Shown: positions 25,026-32,884 of the stretch, piece by piece
Layout: the number at the start of each line of letters is the position of its first letter
Position numbering within the stretch: position 1 is the first letter of the stretch
Assembly (NCBI RefSeq): GCF_002453355.1
Contig: NZ_DKGQ01000008.1
Coordinates: forward strand, 85,349 to 122,794
Origin: Psychrobacter sp. UBA6766
GTDB taxonomy: Bacteria; Pseudomonadota; Gammaproteobacteria; Pseudomonadales; Moraxellaceae
Reading direction: 5' to 3'
Length of the DNA stretch: 37,446 bases
Made by a program: the position numbers and the translations under genes
Notes under the pieces: generated by a model
Seen by the model: only the letters and a program-made list of their open reading frames with translations
Told to the model about the DNA's origin: nothing
The model's database searches: none

Positions 25026-25706
25026 ATGGATTGGGCAAGTATTCTTATTTATGACACAACATGGTCTTTTGCCGCAGAAATAGTCATACGCACCACCGTC
25101 ATGTTCTGCTTAATCATTTTATTGTTAAGAAGTACAGGCAAACGCGGCATTCGCCAACTCACTATTTTTGAATTAACCATGATTCTGTCACTAGGCTCTA
25201 TCGCTGGTGACCCGATGTTCACAGAAGACTTGCCGCTGATTCAAGCGGTGCTCATCATGAGTCTTGTTCTACTTCTTTATAGACTTTGTACGTGGTTCAC
25301 CACGAAGCACAAGTTCTTTGAGCTTCTATTAGAAGGCAAATCTACCTATATCGTAGAAAATGGTTTATTGATCATTGAAGATGTCGAAAAAGGTAAAATG
25401 TCGCACGATGAATTTTTTACTGAAATGCGGCAACAAGGCGTGCGTCACTTAGGACAAGTGGAGATAGGATTACTCGAAACGGATGGTCAGTTTAGTGTTT
25501 TGTTATTTCCACACGACGAAACGCAGTATGGGCTACCAATTTTCCCTAAAGAATTTCAGGCAGCAAAGGTAATAGAAAATGGTCACCCTTATGCCTGTAT
25601 GCATTGCGCCTATGTCGAGTATATCTCAGCGCCAGATGAAGTGTGCAATCGTTGTCATCATTTAAAAGGCTGGGCGAAAGCGCTGAATAATAAGATTGTG
25701 AACTAA
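25026..25706 (+). CDS. DUF421 (YetF-type) membrane protein with C-terminal CXXC pairs
   Basis: A 226-residue protein with three N-terminal membrane helices (about 14-36, 43-60, 70-90) and a cytoplasmic domain of the YetF/YcaP type: RSTGKRGIRQLTIFELTMILSLG, later KSTYIVENGLLI and MRQQGVRHLGQVEIGLLETDG. Beyond the usual domain it has Cys191, Cys194, Cys207 and Cys210 arranged as CX2C-X12-CX2C, a zinc-ribbon-like tail. The ribosome-binding site GGGAGA precedes the ATG. It converges on the CinA-domain gene with 25 bp between. Family function is poorly known; a role in membrane or envelope stress has been proposed for relatives. Confidence 0.87.
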   Translation: MDWASILIYDTTWSFAAEIVIRTTVMFCLIILLLRSTGKRGIRQLTIFELTMILSLGSIAGDPMFTEDLPLIQAVLIMSLVLLLYRLCTWFTTKHKFFELLLEGKSTYIVENGLLIIEDVEKGKMSHDEFFTEMRQQGVRHLGQVEIGLLETDGQFSVLLFPHDETQYGLPIFPKEFQAAKVIENGHPYACMHCAYVEYISAPDEVCNRCHHLKGWAKALNNKIVN

Positions 25707-25731
25707 CCAACATGAACCAGCTTGGCAGGCA

Positions 25732-26208
25732 TCAATCCCCATGCTGGTTGACCACGTCAATAATACTCTTACAAATAATACTGTTTATGCTGCGTAGCTT
25801 TTGCTCAGGCGCGCCTTCACAGAAGCAGCGAAAATCATAAATCTCGCCTTTATAGCCAATGCAGTAAAAAAACGTTCCGACGGGCTTCTCTTCCGTTTCA
25901 GAACCACCGGGCTTTAGCAGGCCTGTACACGCCACATGTAAGTCGGCCTCAAACATTTTTTTAGATTTAACGACGAGCTCGTGGGTAACCTCTAAAGATT
26001 CAGGCGTATACTCCGCGATTAACTCGCTAGACACCTTTAACACGTTCTTTTTTATGGAAGCGTCATAACATACTAATCCACCCATTAATACATCGCCTGA
26101 ATAGGAACTGACAGAAAAACAGTGCGCTAGATAGCCTGCGGTCGCGCTTTCAATAAAAACCACGGTTAATCCCTTATCTGCTAACAGTTTTGCACACGTA
26201 TCAGTCAC
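25732..26208 (-). CDS. CinA C-terminal-domain protein (possible NMN amidase)
   Basis: A 158-residue stand-alone CinA C-terminal domain, like E. coli PncC/YgaD, which deamidates nicotinamide mononucleotide in NAD recycling. Family landmarks are ESATAGYLAHCFS (about 19-31; the family has ES-T-G), GGLVCYDASIKKNVLKV, CTGLLKPGG and KPVGTFFYC. The TGxAGP motif is altered to TGLLKPGG, so activity is uncertain. The start is a GTG with AAGGAGG five bases upstream, clearly better than any internal ATG. Confidence 0.83.
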   Translation of the reverse strand: MTDTCAKLLADKGLTVVFIESATAGYLAHCFSVSSYSGDVLMGGLVCYDASIKKNVLKVSSELIAEYTPESLEVTHELVVKSKKMFEADLHVACTGLLKPGGSETEEKPVGTFFYCIGYKGEIYDFRCFCEGAPEQKLRSINSIICKSIIDVVNQHGD

Positions 26209-26587
26209 AGCGCCCTCCTTATTAAAAAAAGTAACTTCAAAAAAATTGTAATTATCTAAGCAGTTATTACAGTACTTTCTTCTTTAAAATTCAATTTACG
26301 TCGTGATGAATTTGCGTAACAGTTTTTTACTTTCTTATGTAATGACAAGGGTAAGAGTAAGAGCAAATTGCGGCTATGGCTCAAATACTAAAAAGGACCG
26401 TACCATTTCGCTGTAGCATTGTTTGCCATTTATTGTCACTTAGTTTTGACTATCAGACTTTAGAGAAAATATAACGGCCACAAACAATACAAAATGTTTG
26501 GTATCCAATCACTTTTTAACTTAAACTGAATAGGGCACGTCCGCAATTCGGTCGATGGACATCTAAATGGACTCTTAGGTTGTACCT
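26209..26587. other. Divergent spacer upstream of the MgtC-family gene
   Basis: No gene seen. It holds the mgtC promoter candidate and a predicted leader of about 105 bases. No known riboswitch class was recognised. Near the start codon AGGT-tgt-ACCT can fold over the ribosome-binding site. Confidence 0.5.
26446..26475 (+). promoter_or_regulatory. Candidate sigma-70 promoter for the MgtC-family gene
   Basis: TTGACT (26446-26451) and TATAAC (26470-26475) are separated by 18 bp, about 112 bp before the start codon. Confidence 0.5.
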
Positions 26588-27028
26588 ATGTTTGAATTTG
26601 ATATCAGTCTGAAAATCTTGGCCTACCATTCTTTTCAGCTAGGCATTGCTTTTATATTGTCGCTACCGATTGCTCTTAATCGTGAACTTGAAGACAACGG
26701 TGCTGGACTCAGAACCTTTCCTTTAGTGACAATTGCCTCATGCGCCTTTATGTTAGTAGGTATGGATATCTATCAGGGATCTGACGCGGAAGCGAGAATC
26801 ATGTACGGTATTATTACGGGGATGGGTTTTATTGGTGGCGGAGCTATTTTCAAAAACGAAGATGGTGCAAAGGGTACGGCAACCGCTGCTGGACTATGGA
26901 ACACAGCGGCTATTGGTATCTCCGTCGCCTATGCACGCTATGAAATTGCCATTATATTGTCTGTCGTCGGATTCATCATTTTGCAATTCTCAAAACCCTT
27001 TAAACCAAAACATAGGCGCAAAGATTGA
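26588..27028 (+). CDS. MgtC/SapB-family membrane protein
   Basis: A 146-residue protein with four predicted membrane helices. MgtC landmarks are IALNRELEDNGAGLRTFPLVTIASCAFML (28-56), IITGMGFIGGGAIF and a Gly/Ala-rich segment around GTATAAGLWNTAAIGISVA. It lacks the C-terminal cytoplasmic ACT-like domain of Salmonella MgtC, so it is the short SapB-like form. Relatives affect growth in low magnesium and ATP synthase activity; no such role is shown here. The leader is long and could carry regulation. It ends at a strong terminator. Confidence 0.85.
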   Translation: MFEFDISLKILAYHSFQLGIAFILSLPIALNRELEDNGAGLRTFPLVTIASCAFMLVGMDIYQGSDAEARIMYGIITGMGFIGGGAIFKNEDGAKGTATAAGLWNTAAIGISVAYARYEIAIILSVVGFIILQFSKPFKPKHRRKD

Positions 27029-27060
27029 TAATTATGCGATTTAATATGATTGGATAAAAG

Positions 27061-27094
27061 ATAAGCGAGAACTATGATGGTCTCGCTTATTTTG
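27061..27094 (+). terminator. Rho-independent terminator after the MgtC-family gene
   Basis: A 10-bp perfect stem ATAAGCGAGA (27061-27070) / TCTCGCTTAT (27081-27090) with a 10-base loop is followed by TTT. Confidence 0.87.
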
Positions 27095-27213
27095 TATTAG
27101 GCATGATTGGGTTTTAAGTAACATAAGTAATAGTAGCTAGGCGGCCCGACTTTGATAAGAGCTATCACAGTAAATCAAGTCACCGTACTAATTAGATAGG
27201 CTGCTTGCTAGCA

Positions 27214-27618
27214 CTATTGCACTCCCTCTGCTGGAGTTTGATTTAGGTTCGGATTGTTTTCGTTGACAGTGACCGCGTCAACTCCTTTTTCTTCATCCTC
27301 AACACTGTCTACGCCAGAATAATAGGTATGATCTTCATCGTTTCCTGTATTGTCTGTCGAGGTATCTGTGGAAGTGTTCATCGCGTCTGTATTGTCTTGT
27401 GGTGTTGCTACAGGTGCCATTTCATCAGCTTCAGCATCGGTAGATTGAACGTTGTCATTCACAGTGTTCATTTCGCTAGAGTCCGCAGTAGCAGAGTCTG
27501 TGCTAGCGTTAGTCGTGTCTTCTCTCTCATTACTACACGCGCTAAGACCAATAAGGCTTGCCAATACGGCTATCCATAATTTGTTTTGGAAGGTTTTTTT
27601 CAGTACTGAGTTTTTCAT
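27214..27618 (-). CDS. Small acidic lipoprotein
   Basis: A 134-residue protein with a lipoprotein signal: a basic start, a hydrophobic stretch (14-25) and lipobox LSAC with Cys28 as the lipidation site. Ser follows at +2, favouring the outer membrane. The mature part is almost entirely low complexity, rich in Asp, Thr, Ser, Asn and Glu (for example DAMNTSTDTSTDNTGNDEDH), with no recognisable domain. AAGGAT precedes the ATG. It lies on the same strand as the KGG protein gene but beyond that gene's terminator, so it is a separate unit. Function unknown. Confidence 0.75.
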   Translation of the reverse strand: MKNSVLKKTFQNKLWIAVLASLIGLSACSNEREDTTNASTDSATADSSEMNTVNDNVQSTDAEADEMAPVATPQDNTDAMNTSTDTSTDNTGNDEDHTYYSGVDSVEDEEKGVDAVTVNENNPNLNQTPAEGVQ

Positions 27619-27673
27619 TTTAATATCCTTATTTTAGTTAAGGTACTTCTTACAATTAAAGTATACGTTCACT

Positions 27674-27710
27674 AAAAAAGCGACTTTGAAAACTATCCAA
27701 AGTCGCCTTT
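27674..27710 (-). terminator. Terminator of the KGG-protein gene
   Basis: A 9-bp stem GCGACTTTG (27680-27688) / CAAAGTCGC (27698-27706) is followed on the minus strand by a run of six T. Confidence 0.88.
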
Positions 27711-27783
27711 TAAAAACGATCTCACGATAATTGAGCTAAGCTAAAGATAGCACGAGGATAGCCAAATATCGTTTTTGTTATTG

Positions 27784-28128
27784 TTAACGGTTGTTATCAT
27801 CGTTTTTGTGGCTTTGCTTGCCGGCTTCACGCGCTTCCTCAGAATCAAATTCGTGAGCTGTGCCTTTTTCATGCGCAGCTTTGCCGCCTTCGCTAGCAAT
27901 TTCACGTTGTTTATCTGGATCCATACTAGCGAAGCCACGGTTTGAGGTATCACCATTGCTATTGCTATTGCTATTGCTATTGCTATTGCTGCCTGACTGG
28001 TTATGGCCACCTTGATTGCTATTGTTGCTGCTATCTTGGTTGTTACCATGACCACCCTGGTTGCTGTTGTTGCTACCTTGGTTATTGTTTTGATTGTTTT
28101 GGTTTGAGTTGTTTGATTGATTAGTCAT
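27784..28128 (-). CDS. KGG-motif stress protein with Asn/Gln-rich N-terminus
   Basis: A 114-residue protein in two parts. Residues 1-60 are nearly all Asn, Gln, Ser and Gly. Residues 62-107 carry one KGG-type unit (RGFASMDPDKQREIASEGGKAAHEKG) and a second partial copy (FDSEEAREAGKQSH), as in the GsiB/YciG/Con-10 general-stress proteins. The N-terminal part contains six perfect copies of a hexanucleotide encoding Ser-Asn. GGAAGG precedes the ATG. The composition suggests a highly soluble, disordered, desiccation- or stress-related protein. Confidence 0.83.
   Translation of the reverse strand: MTNQSNNSNQNNQNNNQGSNNSNQGGHGNNQDSSNNSNQGGHNQSGSNSNSNSNSNSNGDTSNRGFASMDPDKQREIASEGGKAAHEKGTAHEFDSEEAREAGKQSHKNDDNNR
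27955..27990. repeat. Six perfect hexanucleotide repeats inside the KGG gene
   Basis: ATTGCT is repeated six times. On the coding strand this reads AGCAAT, giving a (Ser-Asn)n tract in frame. Copy-number change would alter tract length without a frameshift. Confidence 0.97.
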
Positions 28129-28690
28129 TTTCTACCTTCCTTATTTTATATTCATCCAATGAAATTTAATTATTGAAGCTAGTAAATTGCTAATAAACAT
28201 TACATAGCACTAAGTGGCTATAAAATGGTCATCAACGAGATTAAATATAATAAAAAAACTTAAGGTTTTCAGGTGAATAAAGGTAAAAGATTGTCAATCT
28301 CTGTATCATATACTAGTTAATAAAATTTATAAGCATAGTATTATATGGTTAAGTTTACCTACACAATTTTTCGGATAAGCTTTTTAAGACAGTAGGACTT
28401 ACAATGGGAGCAAGTGAGGAAGGATTTTGAAGCAAAAAATGGCAATTAAGATTAAGCGCTAAAACAGGGGTGTCAGGCTATTTTTCTTTAACGGTCGTTT
28501 AACGTATCGTTTAAAATAGAGTAATAATGGCAACGTTAAACCTATAAACTGTTCGATTCATCTGAGTTGAATTGTTAGGCGATTTCTTGTGGTGTTTGCT
28601 TTAAATGAGGCAACGCTCAATATATAAAATGAATTTTTTGGCCTTTATTTATGCGCTTAATATGGGTATGACTAAAAGAATGAATACGTT
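28129..28690. other. AT-rich spacer upstream of the LysR gene
   Basis: No gene recognised in 562 bp. TCGTTTAA occurs twice with a 12-bp offset (28495-28502 and 28507-28514), which may be a regulator site. Promoters for both divergent genes must lie here, but none stands out. Confidence 0.5.
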
Positions 28691-29644
28691 ATGAATACTG
28701 ATAAAACCCCGCTTGCTTTTAGAAGGTATCCTTCGACCACGGCGCTACAATGCTTTGAGACGGCGGCTCGGCATTTAAGTTTTACCAATGCGGCGCAAGA
28801 GATGCACATGACGCAAAGCGCTATCAGTAAGCAAGTCGCGCAGCTTGAGGAAATGCTGAACCTGTCGCTGTTTTATCGTACACCGCATCGCATCTCTTTA
28901 ACGCCAGCTGGTAAAACTTACTACTTAGAAGTGTTGGAAATCCTCAAACATATCGAGGCGGCGACCACCAGCTTGATGTCAAACAGCGACAACTCAGAGG
29001 CACTCAAAATCGTCTCGCATCCAACTTTTTGCTCGCGTTGGTTATTGCCTGCATTAAATGGGTTTAGTGCAGAAAATCCGCTGATTAATTTAACCATTAA
29101 AGAGCTGGCGGGGCCGTTTTTTTCTGAAGATCAAAACGTCGATGTGGCGTTTTTATATGGCGATGGGATTTGGGGCGGCATGGAGTCGATTAAGTTGTTT
29201 GACGAGTATAATGTTGCCGTCTGTCACCCTGATTATTTAACAGACAAAGCCGCATGCATAGGTGATATAGGCAATATAGATAATTGCACGTTATTACAAC
29301 TCAGCTCACGCCCTAGCGCTTGGTATGAATATTTTAGACAGCAGGATATTCGTATCGATGGCACCTTTGTCGGCCCACGCTTTGATACCTTTCATACGAC
29401 TATTTCGGCGGCACTACTTGGTTATGGGATTGCATTGGTGCCACTGCGTTTGGTTGCGCCCGAGCTGCGATCAGGTGCCTTGGTAACGGCATGGCGATAT
29501 GCCTCAAAAGGCAGAGGTGCTTATTATATGTCTTACCCTTTATCCATGGGCAATGCGCATAAAATAAAGGTAATCTTAGAATGGATCTCAGCTTATCTTG
29601 AAAAATCAACGGAGCCTGAGCAAGACTTGGATTTTGTCTTGTAA
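28691..29644 (+). CDS. LysR-family regulator, GcvA-like
   Basis: A 317-residue LysR-type regulator. The winged helix-turn-helix is at about 15-75 (ALQCFETAARHLSFTNAAQEMHMTQSAISKQVAQLE), followed by an effector domain containing HPTFCSRWLLPALNGF, which is typical of the GcvA subgroup. Start ATG at 28691; the ribosome-binding site is weak. It sits directly upstream of, and on the same strand as, the aminotransferase-hglS-amaB-nhaC-amaA genes, so it is the likely regulator of that cluster. The effector is not known; lysine, pipecolate, aminoadipate or 2-oxoadipate would fit the pathway. Confidence 0.87.
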   Translation: MNTDKTPLAFRRYPSTTALQCFETAARHLSFTNAAQEMHMTQSAISKQVAQLEEMLNLSLFYRTPHRISLTPAGKTYYLEVLEILKHIEAATTSLMSNSDNSEALKIVSHPTFCSRWLLPALNGFSAENPLINLTIKELAGPFFSEDQNVDVAFLYGDGIWGGMESIKLFDEYNVAVCHPDYLTDKAACIGDIGNIDNCTLLQLSSRPSAWYEYFRQQDIRIDGTFVGPRFDTFHTTISAALLGYGIALVPLRLVAPELRSGALVTAWRYASKGRGAYYMSYPLSMGNAHKIKVILEWISAYLEKSTEPEQDLDFVL

Positions 29645-29716
29645 TATAGAGCAGATTTAAACTTTTTAGCGATTAATCTTTTAACCCTTTAGCTATTAAC
29701 AAGGTTAAAAAACAAA

Positions 29717-29755
29717 GTTTGCAAAAGTGAGGTTTGCAAAAGTACAGTTTGAAAG
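29717..29755. repeat. Three direct repeats at exact 15-bp spacing
   Basis: GTTTGCAAAAGT occurs at 29717-29728 and 29732-29743, and a diverged copy GTTTGAAAG at 29747-29755. They lie between the LysR gene and the aminotransferase gene and are candidate regulator-binding repeats. Confidence 0.7.
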
Positions 29756-29765
29756 ATAGAAACGC

Positions 29766-29787
29766 ACCGGCCTTGAGCCGGTTTTTT
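29766..29787 (+). terminator. Terminator-like hairpin ahead of the aminotransferase gene
   Basis: ACCGGC (29766-29771), a 5-base loop, GCCGGT (29777-29782) and a run of six T. It may end the LysR transcript or act as an attenuator, because it lies downstream of the 15-bp repeats and 117 bp before the aminotransferase start. Confidence 0.8.
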
Positions 29788-29903
29788 GCCAATGATAGAT
29801 ATAGCAATGACAAAAAGGAATGGCGCCACAACTATTATTCGTTTGCTGATAGTAAAGCGGTTTGCTCAAATGATTCCTTAATCAAGGAAGATGAGAGACC
29901 GCC

Positions 29904-31175
29904 ATGGAACAGCTATATAACGTCACCGATGCCTTTACGATGGTACATCCGCTGACACTAACCAAAGGTAAAAATGCCAACGTTTGGGATGATAAGGGCC
30001 GTTGCTATATTGATTTTGTCGGCGGTATTGGCGTCTTAAACCTTGGCCATTGTCATCCTCACATCGTCAGCGCGATTGTCAATCAAGCGCAATCTCTGAT
30101 TCATTATGCTTACAACGCCGCGGCTCATCAGCCGTATCAAACTTTTATGCCAAGACTGTGTGAATGGATTCCTATTCAGGGTGAGCTTGCAGGCATGCTC
30201 ACCAACTGCGGCGCAGAAGCCACCGAAAATGCCATAAAAATCACTCGCATGAAGACTGGCCGCACTGGTGTCATTGCCTTTGATGGCGGCTTTCATGGGC
30301 GCACGCTGGCGGCGGTTAATTTAAATGGTAAGGTTGCGCCTTATAAGCGCGGCTTAGGGCCATTAGCCGGTGGCGTTTATCATATTCCTTTTCCTAGTCC
30401 CGATAATGATATCAGCGATCAGCATGCGATCGCGGCTTTAGAGCGTCTATTTGCGGTGGAGACTGATGTAGCTAATATCGGTGCCATTATCGTCGAGCCC
30501 GTCCAAGGCGAGGGCGGTTTTCAGCTGCTGTCAGCGACGTTTGCCCAATATCTACGCAGCTTTTGTGATGAGCATGGCATCTTACTCATTATGGATGAGA
30601 TTCAGTCTGGGTATGGCCGCACAGGGACGCCGTTTGCCTTTACGCATTTGGGCATTGAGCCTGACATATTATTGCTCGGTAAAAGTATCGCTGGCGGCTT
30701 ACCACTTGGGGCTGTAGTAGGCAAAGCTGGCGTGATGAATGGTCTGCCAAAAGGGAGCTTGGGCGGGACCTATTCAGGTAATCCAGTGGCGTGTGCGGCG
30801 GCAAATGCTACTTTGGATATCATGCAGGACGATGAGGTCTGGCAATCAGCTCAGCATTATGCCAACACCATTGAAAATACCGTCAAGGAATGGCAGCAGC
30901 AAAATATCTCTCCATGGCTATATGGGCTTACAGGAATCGGGGCGATGCGCGGTATCGAGCTGCGTCACCCAACTTATGGCACGCATCCAAGTGTGATGGC
31001 GCGTGTCTTAAAACAAGCACGCGAGCAGGGTCTGTTACTCATGCCAAGTGGCAAATATCGACATATTATTCGCTTACTGCCGCCGCTCACGATTGAGCCT
31101 GAAACCTTAACGGCGGGTCTTAATATTTTAAAAGGCGTGCTAAGCAGTATTCCTAATGAAATGCCAAAGCGGTAG
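29904..31175 (+). CDS. Class III aminotransferase, probable 2-aminoadipate transaminase
   Basis: PLP enzyme of the GabT/ornithine class, 423 residues. It shows NCGAEATENAIKITR (101-115), FDGGFHGRTLAAVNLNGK (126-143), the PLP ring-binding DEIQSGYGRTG (231-241) and the Schiff-base Lys260 in LLGKSIAGGLPLGA. By sequence alone 4-aminobutyrate or 2-aminoadipate are both possible. Its place directly before hglS, whose substrate is 2-oxoadipate, and near amaB, whose product is 2-aminoadipate, argues for 2-aminoadipate:2-oxoglutarate transamination; a GabT-like enzyme does this step in P. putida. GAGAG is the likely ribosome-binding site; a TTCCTT/AAGGAA hairpin (29874-29889) lies just ahead. Confidence 0.85.
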   Translation: MEQLYNVTDAFTMVHPLTLTKGKNANVWDDKGRCYIDFVGGIGVLNLGHCHPHIVSAIVNQAQSLIHYAYNAAAHQPYQTFMPRLCEWIPIQGELAGMLTNCGAEATENAIKITRMKTGRTGVIAFDGGFHGRTLAAVNLNGKVAPYKRGLGPLAGGVYHIPFPSPDNDISDQHAIAALERLFAVETDVANIGAIIVEPVQGEGGFQLLSATFAQYLRSFCDEHGILLIMDEIQSGYGRTGTPFAFTHLGIEPDILLLGKSIAGGLPLGAVVGKAGVMNGLPKGSLGGTYSGNPVACAAANATLDIMQDDEVWQSAQHYANTIENTVKEWQQQNISPWLYGLTGIGAMRGIELRHPTYGTHPSVMARVLKQAREQGLLLMPSGKYRHIIRLLPPLTIEPETLTAGLNILKGVLSSIPNEMPKR

Positions 31176-31252
31176 TTACTGTGAGTTACTGAGAATTTCT
31201 GAAAAGACTGTTTTTATCTAAAAAATATCTTAATTAAAAAGGATACATACTT

Positions 31253-32743
31253 GTGAACCCTACCTTTATCAATAGCGATGATATTCGCCACAATTTTTCT
31301 ATCGCCATGTCAGAGATGTACCAAAAAGAAGTGCCGTTATATGGTGACCTCATTGATTTGGTGAGCGAGGTAAATACTGAAGTATTAAATAAGCAGCCTG
31401 AAATTAGGCAGCAACTTGAGCACACCGGAGAGATTGATAGGCTAAATATGGAGCGCCACGGTGCGATTAGATTAGGCACCGCCGCTGAGCTGAGTATGAT
31501 GCGAAGGTTGTTTGCAGTGATGGGCATGTACCCCGTTGGTTACTATGATTTGGCGCCCGCTGGCGTGCCTGTGCATTCTACGGCTTTTCGAGCGCTTGAG
31601 ACACCGTCATTAAATAACAGCCCATTTCGCGTGTTTACCTCTTTATTGCGTCTTGATTTAATCGATGATGAAGCATTAAAACAAGAAGCGATGACGGTGC
31701 TAGATAAGCGCAAAATATTTACAGATGATGTTATTAGCTTGATTGAACGTTTTGAGGAGCAGGGCAGGCTGACGGCGGAAGACGCTAAGCAATTTGTCAA
31801 AGAAGCGTTAGAAACCTTTCGCTGGCATGACAAAACACCCGTGTCTAAAGGGCTTTATCGGCAACTACTAAGCCAACACGGACTTGTTGCTGACGTCGTC
31901 GGTTTTAAGGGCCCGCATATCAACCATCTGACGCCTAGAACGCTAGATATCGATGCGGTGCAAGCAGGTATGCAGGCAAAAGGCATCCCGCCAAAGGCCA
32001 TCATAGAAGGGCCGCCTAGACGAAATTGTCCTATTTTATTACGTCAAACAAGTTTTAAAGCGTTAGAAGAAGCAGTTGATTTTAAAAATCCCGAAGGCGG
32101 CTATGAGACAGGACATCATACTGCGCGCTTTGGGGAGATTGAGCAGCGCGGCGTGGCGCTGACGCCCAAAGGCAGAGCGCTTTATGACAAGCTGCTTAAT
32201 CAAGCCCGCCGCCAGTTGGGCATGACGCCAAATGCCGATAACGCCTCAGAGTATTATCAGGTTTTAGAAAGTGCATTTGCAGCGTTCCCTGATGATTATC
32301 AAACGCTGCATGATGAAGGTTTAGCGTATTTTTACTATCAAGCGGTCGATAGCCATACAGATAACGAGCCAACGCTAGATTCTATAGACGTAGAAAACGT
32401 AAATGACCCTCTATCAAAGCAAGTGGTTACTGATTTGCTTGAGCAAGGAATGATTCGCCTAGAACCCATTGTCTATGAGGATTTTTTACCTGTCAGTGCG
32501 GCGGGGATTTTTCAGTCCAATCTACATAACGACAGCACAAACGACAGTACAAACGGCAATGAAAACGACGAACACAGCGGCAAGCAAAGCAATGATAAAG
32601 GTCATGCCAATAAAGAAGCGTTTGAGAATGCTTTGGGCGCTCAGGTTTACGATGAGCTTGAACTTTATCAAACGCTGCAAGCGCAAAGTCTCAAAGCATG
32701 TTTGGCGAATCTAAATAGTAAAGCTTTAAATGGTGTTATCTAA
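31253..32743 (+). CDS. hglS: 2-oxoadipate dioxygenase/decarboxylase (DUF1338, HglS/YdcJ)
   Basis: DUF1338 Fe(II) enzyme that converts 2-oxoadipate plus O2 to D-2-hydroxyglutarate and CO2. His69 (ERHGAIR), His225 (HINHL) and Glu295 (FGEIEQRG) match in context and spacing the metal ligands reported for P. putida HglS (His70, His226, Glu294). Arg73 corresponds to its substrate-binding Arg74. The start is a GTG with AAAAAGGA upstream; starting there keeps the N-terminal MSEMYQKEVPLYGDL region complete as in relatives. The protein has 496 residues, about 30 more than the P. putida enzyme. Part of the excess is an Asn/Ser/Asp-rich insert near residues 425-450, encoded by degenerate 12-bp repeats. 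Confidence 0.9.
   Translation: MNPTFINSDDIRHNFSIAMSEMYQKEVPLYGDLIDLVSEVNTEVLNKQPEIRQQLEHTGEIDRLNMERHGAIRLGTAAELSMMRRLFAVMGMYPVGYYDLAPAGVPVHSTAFRALETPSLNNSPFRVFTSLLRLDLIDDEALKQEAMTVLDKRKIFTDDVISLIERFEEQGRLTAEDAKQFVKEALETFRWHDKTPVSKGLYRQLLSQHGLVADVVGFKGPHINHLTPRTLDIDAVQAGMQAKGIPPKAIIEGPPRRNCPILLRQTSFKALEEAVDFKNPEGGYETGHHTARFGEIEQRGVALTPKGRALYDKLLNQARRQLGMTPNADNASEYYQVLESAFAAFPDDYQTLHDEGLAYFYYQAVDSHTDNEPTLDSIDVENVNDPLSKQVVTDLLEQGMIRLEPIVYEDFLPVSAAGIFQSNLHNDSTNDSTNGNENDEHSGKQSNDKGHANKEAFENALGAQVYDELELYQTLQAQSLKACLANLNSKALNGVI
32528..32563. repeat. Degenerate 12-bp tandem repeats within hglS
   Basis: Three consecutive 12-bp units beginning AACG (32528, 32540, 32552), the first two differing at one base, encode the Asn-Asp-Ser-Thr rich insert of HglS. 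Confidence 0.75.
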
Positions 32744-32775
32744 AACAGTGATAGATAATTGGAACTATTAATGAG

Positions 32776-32841
32776 CATTCCAAAAAGGAATGGCAGTACG
32801 AAATTAATTATTTTGCAACTTAACTGGGTGCAAGTTAAGTT
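32776..32841. promoter_or_regulatory. Two inverted repeats in the hglS-amaB spacer
   Basis: A small hairpin CATTCC-aaaaa-GGAATG (32776-32792) is followed by a perfect 9-bp inverted repeat AACTTAACT (32817-32825) / AGTTAAGTT (32833-32841) with a 7-base loop. Neither is followed by a T-run. They may be an operator for a second promoter or mRNA-stability stems. Confidence 0.5.
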
Positions 32842-32884
32842 AATAAGTATTCAAGGAAGTATAAATTAATAAAAGGGATGGACT

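Noticed and set aside
29734..29955. 73-residue open frame that could be a leader peptide of the aminotransferase operon
   Set aside because: TTG start, no ribosome-binding site, runs through the terminator and into the aminotransferase gene, and is not enriched in lysine codons as an attenuator would be.
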